From NCBI RefSeq assembly GCF_011400295.1, contig NZ_CP049859.1:558001-622000 (forward strand): a DNA stretch of 64,000 nucleotides, written 5' to 3'. The stretch comes from Erysipelothrix sp. HDW6A. GTDB lineage: Bacteria > Bacillota_I > Bacilli_A > Erysipelotrichales > Erysipelotrichaceae. This document shows positions 43,486 to 52,687 of the stretch, piece by piece. Under the pieces are notes generated by a model. That model searched no databases. It was not told the DNA's origin and saw nothing but the letters and a program-made list of their open reading frames with translations. The position numbers and the translations under genes are program-made. Numbering within the stretch: position 1 is the first letter of the stretch; every line of letters starts with the position of its first letter.

Positions 43486-46259
43486 ATGCAAAAGAAAACA
43501 TACCTTAATGCAAATATTTATGCAGTATTGGTATGTTTTTTTGCTGTGATTGCTTTGACCACAATATCATCGTGGTACGATTCTTTTCAACATAAGACTG
43601 ATCGATTAAAAAGTTATGCTGAAGATCGTGATGTTGTACTGACTCTTAGAGGGAAGAAAGAAGACGGAACACGGATTGAGGGGTTTCTTCCAGGGGAGTC
43701 TTTGAACTATATGAAGTAGATACAGATAGACGATATGATACACGTCAGTATAAAACAAATATGAAAGGTGAGATTTGGGTTACGAATCTTGGAATAGGTT
43801 CGTATTACTTTAAAGAAGTCATTCCACCTTTTCGATTCACATATGATATCGATGAGGATAAACAAGATATCACAGTCTACCCATTTGAAGTTACTCGGGA
43901 AAGTAGTCGAGAAGTACCCATACATGTGGAAGTAGATAATATACTTATTGAAGCACAGTTAAAGATTTCAAAGACAGTTGAAAATAGAGATGGCACGGCT
44001 TTGAGTGATACACAAGTTGATGAACTCTTTTCATTTGAAGTGTGCTTTGATGATAGAATTGATAACCCTAATTATATCGATGATCAAGTGTATACCTACC
44101 AGATTGATAAAGGTCCAGTACGAACAATACATAATGGTGGTGTTATTCTTCTAAAGTCAGGACAACAAGCTGTATTTAAAGAATTAGAATATGCAACTAG
44201 GTATGCAGTTAGAGAAATCAATTCGTTTAGTTACAATATTGAATCAATTCACTCAAGAGGAATACTCCTAGCGACACGTAATGTTGAGTATAAAAACAAA
44301 ACAAAGATACCAATTGAGAGTAGTTTGAAGTTTACTAAAACAGTTGAGAATGAAGATAAGACAGAACTTAGACCAGATCAAACGCAAAAGAACTTTGAGT
44401 TTACACTAGAGTTTAATAGTAGCGAAGCTTATCTTGCTCAAATAGGTGAAGAAGAACCGTTTATGATACACTCAGGCGATACGTTTCTTCTAAAACATTT
44501 AGAAACAATACTTATCAGTGGTCTTCCAAAGGGGTTTGTTTATTCACTGAAAGAGAAAGACTACAGTGATGAGTTTTACTACTCTGATAAAAGTGTCATA
44601 ACAGGGAAGATTGTTGTTAATAGTAGCTTGATAGAGCATAGTGTTAGGAACATTTATGACCCTGTGAGTGACGGAAACGGAAATCTAATTATAAGAAAGT
44701 TACTAAGAGGCGAAGATGAGAGAATCCCATTTTCTTTTGAAATCCTATTCTCAACACTAGAACCTTTGAAGTATCAAATTGATGGTGGAGACATTCTTGA
44801 ATATAACGAGGGTGAATTCATTGAACTGCTAGCAAATCAAGAAATTATATTTAAAAATATTCCTTATGGAACAGAGTATCTCGTAAGAGAGTTGGAACTT
44901 GATAATTATGAATCTGAACTCATTATGGTTCAAGGAAACATAGCATCAGAAAATACAGAGTTAGAATTTATGAATCACAACCTGCTTAAGCCAAAGGATG
45001 CAACGATCACGGTTTATAAAGAAGTTGAAAGAATTGAAACAGATAAGTCCTTTGATTTCTACATGATTATTGATGGGGATGTACATGAGTTCTCATTAAA
45101 GAATGGAGAGTCTTGGTCCATAGATGTAGAACGTGGTAGCCTCTATTACCTCATAGAGAAAGACTACACGAAAGATGGTTATGAGACTCTTATGACAACG
45201 AATCAAAATGTTGTAGATCTAGAAGAGGAAATAGATATCTATGTAAAGAATATCTTTCATCCTAACCTTGTTCGTATTGATATCGAAGGAGAGAAGACTT
45301 GGGACGTAATTGAAGAAGCATTAGACCTAATTCCTGAGTCGATAGAAGTATCATTGATAAGAGATGACGACATCGTAGTTGATACGATAGAAGTAAGCAA
45401 AGACGGTGAGGGGAAATGGCTGTATTCATTTACTGTTCCTAAGTTTAACTTAATGGGAGAACCATATAAATATTCGATTAATGAAAAAGAAATTAGACAT
45501 TTTGAAGTGAGTTATGAAGGAACCAACATAAAGAATACTTACCTTAAACCAGTTGTATACGCTCCACACGTTAGAAAAGATATTACAAATGGTCAGCATG
45601 TTGTGAATCCAAACATCTTTGAATTTGTCTTGACAGGAACGAACAAGATTACAAGTCTTGTACAGGATCGGACAACGATAGTTGGTGAAGGAATTACAAC
45701 GTTCAAGGAATTAATGTTTGAGCAAGAAGGGGAGTATACTTACAGAATTCACGAAATCATTTATCGAGATTCTAAAGATTACACCTTCGACACGATAGAT
45801 GTGTACTTAAAAATAGTGGTAGGTAGAGTTGGTAATGAGTTTGTGATTGAGAACATCACCTATAGTAAAAAAGGTTATGAAGATAATGATGTAGAGGCAT
45901 TGTTTGTTAATGAGTATATTTATACAGAGCCAGATGTCGAAGAAATTCCTAAACCAGAAGTTCCAGTTATACCAGATGAACCAGATAATCCAGAAATTCC
46001 TAACAAGCCAGAAGATCCAATAGAACCGGTTGAACCTAAGGAACCAGATAATCCAAGTAAACCTGATATTGTTGATAAACCGACATTGCCAGATACTGTA
46101 GAGAAGGAAAAAGGAAAAGATAATCTTCCTCAGTCAGGTATAGCTAGATCATTCACAATTCTGTATAGTGAAATATCAATAATTAGTGGTGTTGCATTAC
46201 TAGAAGTATCTAAAAAACAAAGAAGAAAGCGAGTGTATAGAACATGTCAAAAACAATAA
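43486..46259 (+). pseudogene. SipW-type exported, Cna-B-like protein with sorting signal, frameshifted
   Basis: Two frames, 43486-43719 and about 43697-46259, join into a protein of about 924 residues. The N-terminus has a signal helix followed by SSWYDSFQHKTDRLKSY, the alternate SipW motif. The frame breaks at the GGGG run 43693-43696; one extra G gives LPGGVFELYEVDTD, the expected start of a Cna-B/SpaA-type domain, and runs on without a break. Several diverged repeats follow (SLKFTKTVENEDKT, LKISKTVENRDGT, KYQIDGGD), then a Cna-B domain and a TNGQHVVNPNIFEFVLTG pilin-like domain. The end is Pro-rich (PEDPIEPVEPKEPD) and carries LPQSG, a hydrophobic stretch and a KKQRRKR tail. It is probably a wall-anchored fibre protein. 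Confidence 0.8.
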
Positions 46260-46942
46260 TCGTATCTAATTGCATAGGAAAGCTGCAAGATGCGTTGACA
46301 GATAGTAATAGATTTGAAAATGTAATAATACAGGAAACCTATAAGTTAGTAGACTTTATTTCTAACTTGAGAAATTATGACTGTGCTTTATGTATTCTTG
46401 GTAACTGTAATGGAATAGATCAACAAGTAGAGCTTATTGATATCATACGAGTTATAAGTCCTCACTCTAGAATTATTGGAGTGTACAAGGATGAAGAAGA
46501 GTTAATACGTTTGATTAAAGAGGGAATAGACTATTGGATTCATGAAGAAAGTAGTATCCAATTAGGTGAAGAGATTGTGGTATTCTCACTAATGAATAGT
46601 AGTAAGAAACAAAGTGCTCAATTTAAAGATCAAGGATTCGTGCCTATCAATGATTCTATCCACGTAAACTTTCATACCCATCGTTGCTTCTACAACGATC
46701 AAGAAATCTTGTTGACACCTAATGAGAACACCATTGTGAAAGCACTCTATGAAGCAGAGGGTCAAATTGTTTCGCGTGAAGATCTGTATGAAACACTTAA
46801 GAAATTGGACAACAAACATTATCCAGTTGGTAAGGCTCGAGTCATAGACGTTCATGTAAGAAATCTAAGATATCGATTAGGATATGATGTGATACGTACA
46901 GTTAGAAATGAAGGGTATTACTTGAATGTAGATAATATATAA
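46244..46942 (+). CDS. orphan OmpR-type winged-helix regulator with degenerate receiver
   Basis: A 232-residue protein. The C-terminal domain (about 135-230) is a Trans_reg_C winged helix: LLTPNENTIVKALYEAEGQIVSREDLYETL, abridged here, then RVIDVHVRNLRYRLG and TVRNEGYYLNV. The N-terminal 115 residues have the alternating strand/helix look of a receiver domain, with YDCALCILGNCNG where the phosphorylated aspartate strand should be. The usual acidic pair near the N-terminus (DD/ED) and the K in a KP motif are not visible, so phosphorylation is doubtful. It overlaps the fibre-protein gene by 16 bases and no kinase is adjacent; it is probably the cluster's own regulator. Confidence 0.75.
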   Translation: MSKTIIVSNCIGKLQDALTDSNRFENVIIQETYKLVDFISNLRNYDCALCILGNCNGIDQQVELIDIIRVISPHSRIIGVYKDEEELIRLIKEGIDYWIHEESSIQLGEEIVVFSLMNSSKKQSAQFKDQGFVPINDSIHVNFHTHRCFYNDQEILLTPNENTIVKALYEAEGQIVSREDLYETLKKLDNKHYPVGKARVIDVHVRNLRYRLGYDVIRTVRNEGYYLNVDNI

Positions 46943-47057
46943 GAGTAATAATTTCAAACAAGAACAGAAATTGCCATAATTATTATTTATGTGTATTTTT
47001 TACCGATGAGAAAATACATTCTTATAAATTATTATTCGTTAGTTATATCACAAACTA

Positions 47058-47086
47058 TTGACTCATGAAAGTGCTTACTCTATAAT
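47058..47086 (+). promoter_or_regulatory. strong promoter of the FMN-fold lipoprotein gene
   Basis: TTGACT (47058-47063), a 17-base spacer and a perfect TATAAT (47081-47086), 33 bases before the start codon. It is one of the best vegetative promoters in the window. Confidence 0.75.
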
Positions 47087-47119
47087 AAAATGGCGATAAA
47101 AAATATGGAGGGGCAAAAA

Positions 47120-47671
47120 ATGAAGAAAACATTCAAGATTTTAGCATTACTTATCGTTGTATTATCAGTAACAGCATGTTCATCAAAACCAAAAGAAGAA
47201 CCTGCAAAGACTGCAAGTGTGGATAGTGTATCAAGCGCATCTACATCCTATTACTATGAAGATAGTAGCATTAAGGAAGACTCTGAAGAGTTTTTAGAAA
47301 TCATGAAGAATCCTGCAGCTTTCGGTGCAGTAACAGTTTCAACAACTAATGCTGATGGTAGTCCAAACGTAGGTGTTATTATTCCAAGTATGGTTGATGT
47401 CGAAAATAAATTCGTACTCTTATCATTTGGAACAAATGGTTCTACAAAACAGAACTTAATTGAAAGAAAAATTGGAGTAATCACAGTATTCAAAGCGGAT
47501 CCTACAGCTGAAAATAAAGCAGAACGCTATGTTGGTATGAGAATTATCGTTGAATACGCAGAAGATCATGATAAAGTAATTAATGATTTAATTGCAAAAG
47601 AAAAAATTAAAGAAAAGAATAAAGATACATCTGTAATTGTACAAATTAAGAAAGTTATTCCTTTAGGATAA
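47120..47671 (+). CDS. lipoprotein with pyridoxamine 5'-phosphate oxidase-like fold
   Basis: A 183-residue exported lipoprotein: the lipobox LSVTAC puts the cysteine at residue 20, followed by a low-complexity Ser/Lys linker. The rest (about 60-183) has the split-barrel pattern of FMN-binding PNPOx-like proteins: MKNPAAFGAVTVSTTNADGSPNVGVIIP and FGTNGSTKQNLIERK in abridged form. An FMN or heme cofactor is likely but unproven. Extracytoplasmic members are rare; it may serve redox or flavin-related functions at the membrane. The ATG at 47120 is preceded by GGAGGGG. Confidence 0.75.
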   Translation: MKKTFKILALLIVVLSVTACSSKPKEEPAKTASVDSVSSASTSYYYEDSSIKEDSEEFLEIMKNPAAFGAVTVSTTNADGSPNVGVIIPSMVDVENKFVLLSFGTNGSTKQNLIERKIGVITVFKADPTAENKAERYVGMRIIVEYAEDHDKVINDLIAKEKIKEKNKDTSVIVQIKKVIPLG

Positions 47672-47696
47672 TTTCATCTTCAGTTTATACATAGCA

Positions 47697-47732
47697 AAAG
47701 CTCTCATTTATTGAAAATGGGAGCTTTGTTTA
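47697..47732. terminator. terminator between convergent genes
   Basis: AAAGCTCTCATT and AATGGGAGCTTT form a 12-bp stem with one wobble, followed by TGTTT. Confidence 0.75.
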
Positions 47733-47748
47733 TGTGAATATTGATATT

Positions 47749-48372
47749 TTACTTAATAGAGTATCGTAGTGTAGTTTGGTTCTTGGAAGGGTCGTTCTCA
47801 TCCATTCGTAAATAGATTTCACGATGCCAAGCCGCATCCATTCTTTCTAGTTCATTATTCTCTATGAATTCATTCAGTTTTAAGAAACTTTCTGGCTCAG
47901 AATCATAACTTCCACGGTGAAGTAATTGAACAGCTCTATGTGCTTCCTTTTCTACAAATTTGACAGATACAGCATGATCTGGTTTAATCTTTGCTCTAGA
48001 CATATCCCATGCCTTATTAAACAATTCTTGAGTTACAAAATCAGGTTGACGAATCATAATAGTGTATATTAATTTTTCTTTATTTAAACCTTCTGAATTA
48101 ATGTCGTTAATATCTTGTTTGGAAGACCAATCACCCTCAAGTGGATACACAGTATATTCAAAGTAGCCTTCTGGTGTAAATCCCTTCTTTGGCATCATTC
48201 TGATTGCATAACTTAAGGTATATAAAGTTTTGATTCGTTCTTTAAAATCTTCCTGATTCGGATTACCAACTCCAGATATTGTAATATATTTCATCTTTGA
48301 AATTTCAATAACATCAGCTGTTACTTTTGGTATATAGATTAATTTCTCGTGCTTACGCCATTCATGTTTCAT
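47749..48372 (-). CDS. GyrI-like domain protein
   Basis: A 207-residue protein of the GyrI-like (SHS2/AraC_E_bind) fold: ISKMKYITISGVGNPNQEDFKERI near residue 25-48 and GYFEYTVYPLEGDW near 85-98 match the large single-domain group. C-terminal repeats of the fold include RAVQLLHRGSYDSEPESF. Some relatives bind or hydrolyse small hydrophobic or cationic molecules such as cyclopropanoids; others protect gyrase. The substrate here is unknown. GGAGGGGTCCC, read on the minus strand, is the ribosome site. It is a stand-alone gene. Confidence 0.82.
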   Translation of the reverse strand: MKHEWRKHEKLIYIPKVTADVIEISKMKYITISGVGNPNQEDFKERIKTLYTLSYAIRMMPKKGFTPEGYFEYTVYPLEGDWSSKQDINDINSEGLNKEKLIYTIMIRQPDFVTQELFNKAWDMSRAKIKPDHAVSVKFVEKEAHRAVQLLHRGSYDSEPESFLKLNEFIENNELERMDAAWHREIYLRMDENDPSKNQTTLRYSIK

Positions 48373-48569
48373 AGGGACCCCTCCTGAAATGCTTCTAGGA
48401 TAATTATATCATTGAGTATTTCGAATAATCTATATTTTTGTGGTGGAATGAGTTCCATTGCAAATCTAAGTAATATTTTATACGGCCACAGACCCTGGTG
48501 GTCACAACAATATCAGTGTTTTTTAATCTATGCTAATATTTATAGTATAAAAGAAAAGAGGACGTTTGA
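48373..48569. other. divergent intergenic region with hairpins before the pirin gene
   Basis: GGCCAC (48484-48489) and GTGGTC (48498-48503) form a small hairpin (one wobble), and a T run follows 16 bases later. No known riboswitch was recognised. A TATAGTATA element near 48541 may belong to the pirin promoter. Confidence 0.25.
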
Positions 48570-49580
48570 ATGGCAATTATTGGAAAAGTGTATCCTGCAA
48601 AGATGCGTGTACCTGTTGTAGATCCGTTTATTATTGTTGGTCATCATAAAGACAACTATCCTAAAGGCAAGGAGGATATGAGTCCATCGGAAACACCTAC
48701 TAATTGGATAGTAGGGCAAGATTTTGACTCTGGTAGAGGCTATAACATGTATCATGGAAGTCATTTACCTGGGTTTCCTTCTCATCCTCATCGTGGTTTT
48801 GAAACGATTACTTACGCTAGAACTGGATTTATTGACCATTTTGATTCGCTAGGAAACTTTGGTCGATATGGTGACGGTGATGTACAGTGGATGACTTCAG
48901 GTAGGGGAATGCAACATGCTGAAATGTTTCCACTATTAGATATGAAAAACGACAATCCCTTCGAAATAGTGCAAATTTGGCTAAACCTCCCTGCAAAGTA
49001 TAAAATGGTAGAGCCTATATATAAGATGATATGGAAAGAATCAATTCCTATAATCTCTTTAGATGAGAACTCACAAAAAAATACTGTTAAGGTAATTATG
49101 GGGAAATATCAACAAGCCGAAGCCCATCCGATCAATAATAATTCATGGGCAATTGACCCTAATAATTACGTTAATATTTGGGAAGTTAATATAGAAAAAG
49201 GTAAGAAATTTACAATGCCATATTTCCCAGATAATATAAAAACTCAGCTTTATGTAATGAAGGGAGAAATTTTGGCAGAAGGTAATAAGATTGGTGAACA
49301 ACAACTGCTGATCTATACTTCAGATAGTGATACTACTATTGAAGCTACTCTTGATAGCACGTTTATGGTTTTTGTTGGACGAGAAATTGGAGAGCCGGTT
49401 GTTGCTTATGGTCCATTTGTTATGAATACACAAGAAGAGATTTCGCAAGCGTATCGAGATTTTAGAATCACTCAATTTGGAGGCTGGCCATGGGATGATA
49501 ATGCGCCAACTATTGATAGATTACGAGGTAGATTCTCCCGATACGATAATGGTACAAAAGAAGAATTGCCACCTAAGTAA
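48570..49580 (+). CDS. pirin family protein
   Basis: A 336-residue bicupin. The metal-binding motif is SHPHRGFET (H72, H74) with the further ligands in the GRGMQHAE block near residue 115-122, so the N-terminal cupin should hold Fe(II). The C-terminal cupin is present (about 195-275, YVNIWEVNIEKGKKFTMP). Bacterial pirins include quercetin 2,3-dioxygenases (YhaK/YhhW) and proteins that modulate central metabolism; a specific role cannot be chosen. It is longer than the 230-residue YhhW type. AAAGAGGACG precedes the ATG. Confidence 0.85.
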   Translation: MAIIGKVYPAKMRVPVVDPFIIVGHHKDNYPKGKEDMSPSETPTNWIVGQDFDSGRGYNMYHGSHLPGFPSHPHRGFETITYARTGFIDHFDSLGNFGRYGDGDVQWMTSGRGMQHAEMFPLLDMKNDNPFEIVQIWLNLPAKYKMVEPIYKMIWKESIPIISLDENSQKNTVKVIMGKYQQAEAHPINNNSWAIDPNNYVNIWEVNIEKGKKFTMPYFPDNIKTQLYVMKGEILAEGNKIGEQQLLIYTSDSDTTIEATLDSTFMVFVGREIGEPVVAYGPFVMNTQEEISQAYRDFRITQFGGWPWDDNAPTIDRLRGRFSRYDNGTKEELPPK

Positions 49581-49747
49581 TGGATTGTATTTTACCTGGA
49601 AATGTTATCTGAAATTTAACGAGTCATAAATTGCTGAAAATGTAATATAATAATGATGGATATGCTCTATAATCTAGAGAATTAATATATACAAGATATA
49701 TTGCTGATCCATAAACATGTAAGGTTATTACCAACAGGGGTATTCAT

Positions 49748-50209
49748 ATGAAATATTTACAACAACAAGCCTATTCATTAATGGATGGCGAGACAGATTT
49801 AATCGCAATACTATCAAATTTATCAGCGCTTATTAATGAAACAATGGATGACATTAATTGGGTAGGTTTCTATCTTTATAAAGATGATCATCTTGTCTTA
49901 GGGCCATTCCAAGGTAAAACAGCATGCATCCATCTTTATCCTGGAAAAGGAGTATGTTCTCATGCTCTAGAATCAAAGAAAACAACGATTGTGGATGATG
50001 TCCATGAGTTTCCAGGTCATGTTGCCTGTGACAGCGCATCACGTAGTGAATTAGTTATACCTATGTACGTGAATGATGAACCTTTTGGAGTTCTTGATAT
50101 CGACTCACCTAGTCTTGCAAGGTTCAGTCAAGAAGAAGCTGAAGTCTTAGAGAAAGTGATTGTTGATTTACTGAGTTACTTACAGAAGGTAAAGACCATC
50201 GGACGGTAA
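49748..50209 (+). CDS. msrC: GAF-type free methionine-(R)-sulfoxide reductase (fRMsr)
   Basis: A 153-residue GAF-domain enzyme. Three cysteines, C60 (TACIHL), C70 (GVCSHA) and C94 (HVACDSAS), have the same 10- and 24-residue spacing as the catalytic and resolving cysteines of E. coli MsrC. DINWVGFYLYKDD and ELVIPMYVNDEPFGVLDIDS are family signatures. It should reduce free methionine-R-sulfoxide with thioredoxin, linking it to the trxB elsewhere in the window. The GGGG run before the ATG acts as the ribosome site. A strong terminator follows. Confidence 0.92.
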   Translation: MKYLQQQAYSLMDGETDLIAILSNLSALINETMDDINWVGFYLYKDDHLVLGPFQGKTACIHLYPGKGVCSHALESKKTTIVDDVHEFPGHVACDSASRSELVIPMYVNDEPFGVLDIDSPSLARFSQEEAEVLEKVIVDLLSYLQKVKTIGR

Positions 50210-50227
50210 TGCAGAAATAAAGAAGTG

Positions 50228-50265
50228 CACCTAGAACTAATTGATAACTTCTAGGTGTTTTTTTT
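50228..50265 (+). terminator. terminator of the fRMsr gene
   Basis: CACCTAGAA and TTCTAGGTG form a 9-bp perfect stem, followed by eight T. The gap from here to 50494 is AT-rich, with a TATAAT at 50460-50465 that may serve the ABC exporter. Confidence 0.9.
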
Positions 50266-50494
50266 GCTAGTAAGAAATTACGATAAGAAACGTATTTTAC
50301 TTATTACATCGAACGATTGAAATACAGAAATATATAAAACTATGTAATAAATCACATATTTTTCACAAACTAAGCGTTGTATTACTGGTGTAAGACATCA
50401 TTTGTTTCGTTTAATTTGCGTTTGGTACGCAGTTTCATATAATTTCATCTCAAAACAGATATAATATATCTAAGTTTTATGAAAGGGAAAGTAT

Positions 50495-51400
50495 ATGAAT
50501 ATTAAATTTGAAGCAATAAATAAGTACTTCGATGATTTTCATGTTCTAAAAGATGTAAGTTTCGAAGTGAAAAGTGGTCAAATATTCGGATACCTTGGGG
50601 GTAATGGTGCTGGTAAAACAACATCATTAAGAATATTAATGGATGTATTTGAAGCAAATTCAGGCCAAATAACCGTTGATGGAAAACCATTTAACGTTGA
50701 AGATTATAAGATTGGATATCTACCAGAAGAGCGTGGTATGTATTCAAAGACATTGATTCGTGATCAATTAGTGTACTTCGCAATGCTAAGAGGAGCTACA
50801 CGTAAAGAAGCGATAGAATCAGTTGAAAACTGGGCAGAGCGTTTCCAAATCTCAGAGTATTTGGATCGTAAGCTTGAAACCTTATCAAAAGGGAATCAAC
50901 AAAAAGTTCAAATTACACAAGCATTCTTAAATGAACCTGATATCTTAATTCTTGATGAGCCATTCAGTGGACTTGACCCTGTTAACTCACAAATCTTCCA
51001 AGATGCATTATCAGAATACATCTCGGATAGTAAGATTATCATCTTCTCAAGTCACCAAATGACCTATGTAGAAGCATTCTGTGATGATATTGCGATTATC
51101 AAGAAGGGGGAGATTGTACTTTCTGGTTCTTTAGAAGAGATTAAGCGTGAAAAAGGTGGTAATAAAATTCGTCTAAAGAGCGACAATCTTTCAAATGAAG
51201 CACTTCAAGTACTTCTTGAATCAAAAGAAATCGTAGTAGAGAGAGATAAGAAATCACTAATTCTTAGCTTGCCTGAAACTATGACTCAAACAGAACTCTT
51301 AAAAGTTCTAATGGGTGAAGGTGTTGTGATTGGTTTATTATCAAGTTATGAACCAAGTCTTCACGATATCTTTATAGAAACTGTAGGTGAACAAGAATGA
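50495..51400 (+). CDS. ABC transporter ATP-binding protein (NatA/YhaQ-like)
   Basis: A 301-residue ATPase. Walker A is GGNGAGKTT at about residues 36-44, the signature is LSKGNQQKVQ, and Walker B is ILILDEPFSGLDP. The segment YLPEERGMYSK is characteristic of the NatA/YhaQ group, and the C-terminal 85 residues match the DUF4162-type extension. With the next gene it should form an ABC-2 exporter; NatAB extrudes sodium in Bacillus, whereas YhaQP has no firm substrate. It overlaps the permease gene by 4 bases. Confidence 0.9.
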   Translation: MNIKFEAINKYFDDFHVLKDVSFEVKSGQIFGYLGGNGAGKTTSLRILMDVFEANSGQITVDGKPFNVEDYKIGYLPEERGMYSKTLIRDQLVYFAMLRGATRKEAIESVENWAERFQISEYLDRKLETLSKGNQQKVQITQAFLNEPDILILDEPFSGLDPVNSQIFQDALSEYISDSKIIIFSSHQMTYVEAFCDDIAIIKKGEIVLSGSLEEIKREKGGNKIRLKSDNLSNEALQVLLESKEIVVERDKKSLILSLPETMTQTELLKVLMGEGVVIGLLSSYEPSLHDIFIETVGEQE

Positions 51401-52635
51401 AAAATCTAATGACAGTCTTTAAGTTTGAATTTACAGAACTATTAAAGAAAAAAACAATTATTATAAGTACTCTTGTGATTGCGTTAATTGCATTTGGAAT
51501 TACTTTTGTACCACGTTTTATTGGTGGTGGAGAAGATAGTGAAGCGTACGAACCAGAACAATCATTCTACTCTTCACAAATCTATATTGAGAATGAAGCA
51601 GATAAAGAGTTTATTGCTAGTGTGTTCTCAAATGTAGAAGGTGTTGTGATTGTTGATTCTGCTGATGCAGTTCGTAAAGCAGTTGAGAATGATGACATTG
51701 AATCAGGATTTATCGTTAAATCACTCTTAGACTACACTGTAGTAACAAGTGGAGGTTCAATGTTTAATACGGACCAAGCAGTCTATGAAGCAATTATGGG
51801 TCAAGCAATTAAAGCTAAAAATCTAGCTGATAAAGGAATTGATCCAATGCAAGTCTTTGAATCAGAAGACTTCAAACTGAATGCTACGATGGAGAAAATT
51901 GGTAAAGATGCAAGTCAAGGAATGTTTATTGGCTTTGCAATGTTATTTGTTATGTACATGTTGATCTTACTCTATGGACAATCAGTAGCAACATCTGTTG
52001 CACGTGAGAAAGATAGTCGTACCATGGAACTTCTCATCACAAGTACAAAACCAAAAGTATTAATCTTAGGTAAAGTATTTGCGGTAGGACTTATGGGTAT
52101 TGGTCAAATCTTGACAATTATCTTAGGTGTCGTACTTGGATTCGTTATTAATAAAGGGACGTTCCCAGAGTTTGTTCTTGTAATGATTCAAGGAACTACT
52201 ACTTGGGATGTACTCGTAATGTATGCGATCTTCTCAATCCTAGGATATATCTTATATCTCTTTGTGTTTGCAGCTTTAGGGTCACTTGTATCCAAAGTAG
52301 AAGATGTATCATCTGCTATTACTCCTATTACATGGATCTTTATGATTGCTTACTTTATAGCATCATTTGGTATGAACATGCCAGATTCTACAATCATGAA
52401 AGTAAGTTCATACATTCCATTTGTATCACTCTTTACAACTCCTATTCGTTATATGATGACATCAGTACCTGCATTTGAGATTATTGTTTCAATTGCATTG
52501 ATGGTAGGTGTTACTGTAGTGATTGCAGCGTTATCAATCTATATCTATAGAAATGGTTCCTTGAACTATGGTAACCGTATGAAGTTACGTGATGTTGTTA
52601 AGAATTTAATTGCAGAGAAAAAGAATAGTAAATAA
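51397..52635 (+). CDS. ABC-2 type permease (NatB/YhaP-like)
   Basis: A 412-residue membrane protein with the ABC-2 layout: one N-terminal helix (about 17-40), a large outer domain (about 41-165) and five or six C-terminal helices (about 170-390). ATSVAREKDSRTMELLITST near residue 205 is the typical cytosolic coupling segment. It pairs with the ATPase encoded just upstream. NatAB-like exporters move sodium or unknown toxic compounds; the outer domain gives no clue. A terminator follows. Confidence 0.9.
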   Translation: MKNLMTVFKFEFTELLKKKTIIISTLVIALIAFGITFVPRFIGGGEDSEAYEPEQSFYSSQIYIENEADKEFIASVFSNVEGVVIVDSADAVRKAVENDDIESGFIVKSLLDYTVVTSGGSMFNTDQAVYEAIMGQAIKAKNLADKGIDPMQVFESEDFKLNATMEKIGKDASQGMFIGFAMLFVMYMLILLYGQSVATSVAREKDSRTMELLITSTKPKVLILGKVFAVGLMGIGQILTIILGVVLGFVINKGTFPEFVLVMIQGTTTWDVLVMYAIFSILGYILYLFVFAALGSLVSKVEDVSSAITPITWIFMIAYFIASFGMNMPDSTIMKVSSYIPFVSLFTTPIRYMMTSVPAFEIIVSIALMVGVTVVIAALSIYIYRNGSLNYGNRMKLRDVVKNLIAEKKNSK

Positions 52636-52640
52636 GAAAG

Positions 52641-52679
52641 AACCGGTATTTCGTATCACAACGAAACACCGGTTTTTTC
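52641..52679 (+). terminator. terminator of the ABC exporter operon
   Basis: AACCGGTATTTCGT pairs with ACGAAACACCGGTT with one mismatch, followed by TTTT. Confidence 0.85.
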
Positions 52680-52687
52680 TTATGTCA

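Noticed and set aside
48444-48530. Riboswitch upstream of the pirin gene
   Set aside because: Only short hairpins are present; none of the guanidine, fluoride, preQ1 or other motifs I know could be recognised.
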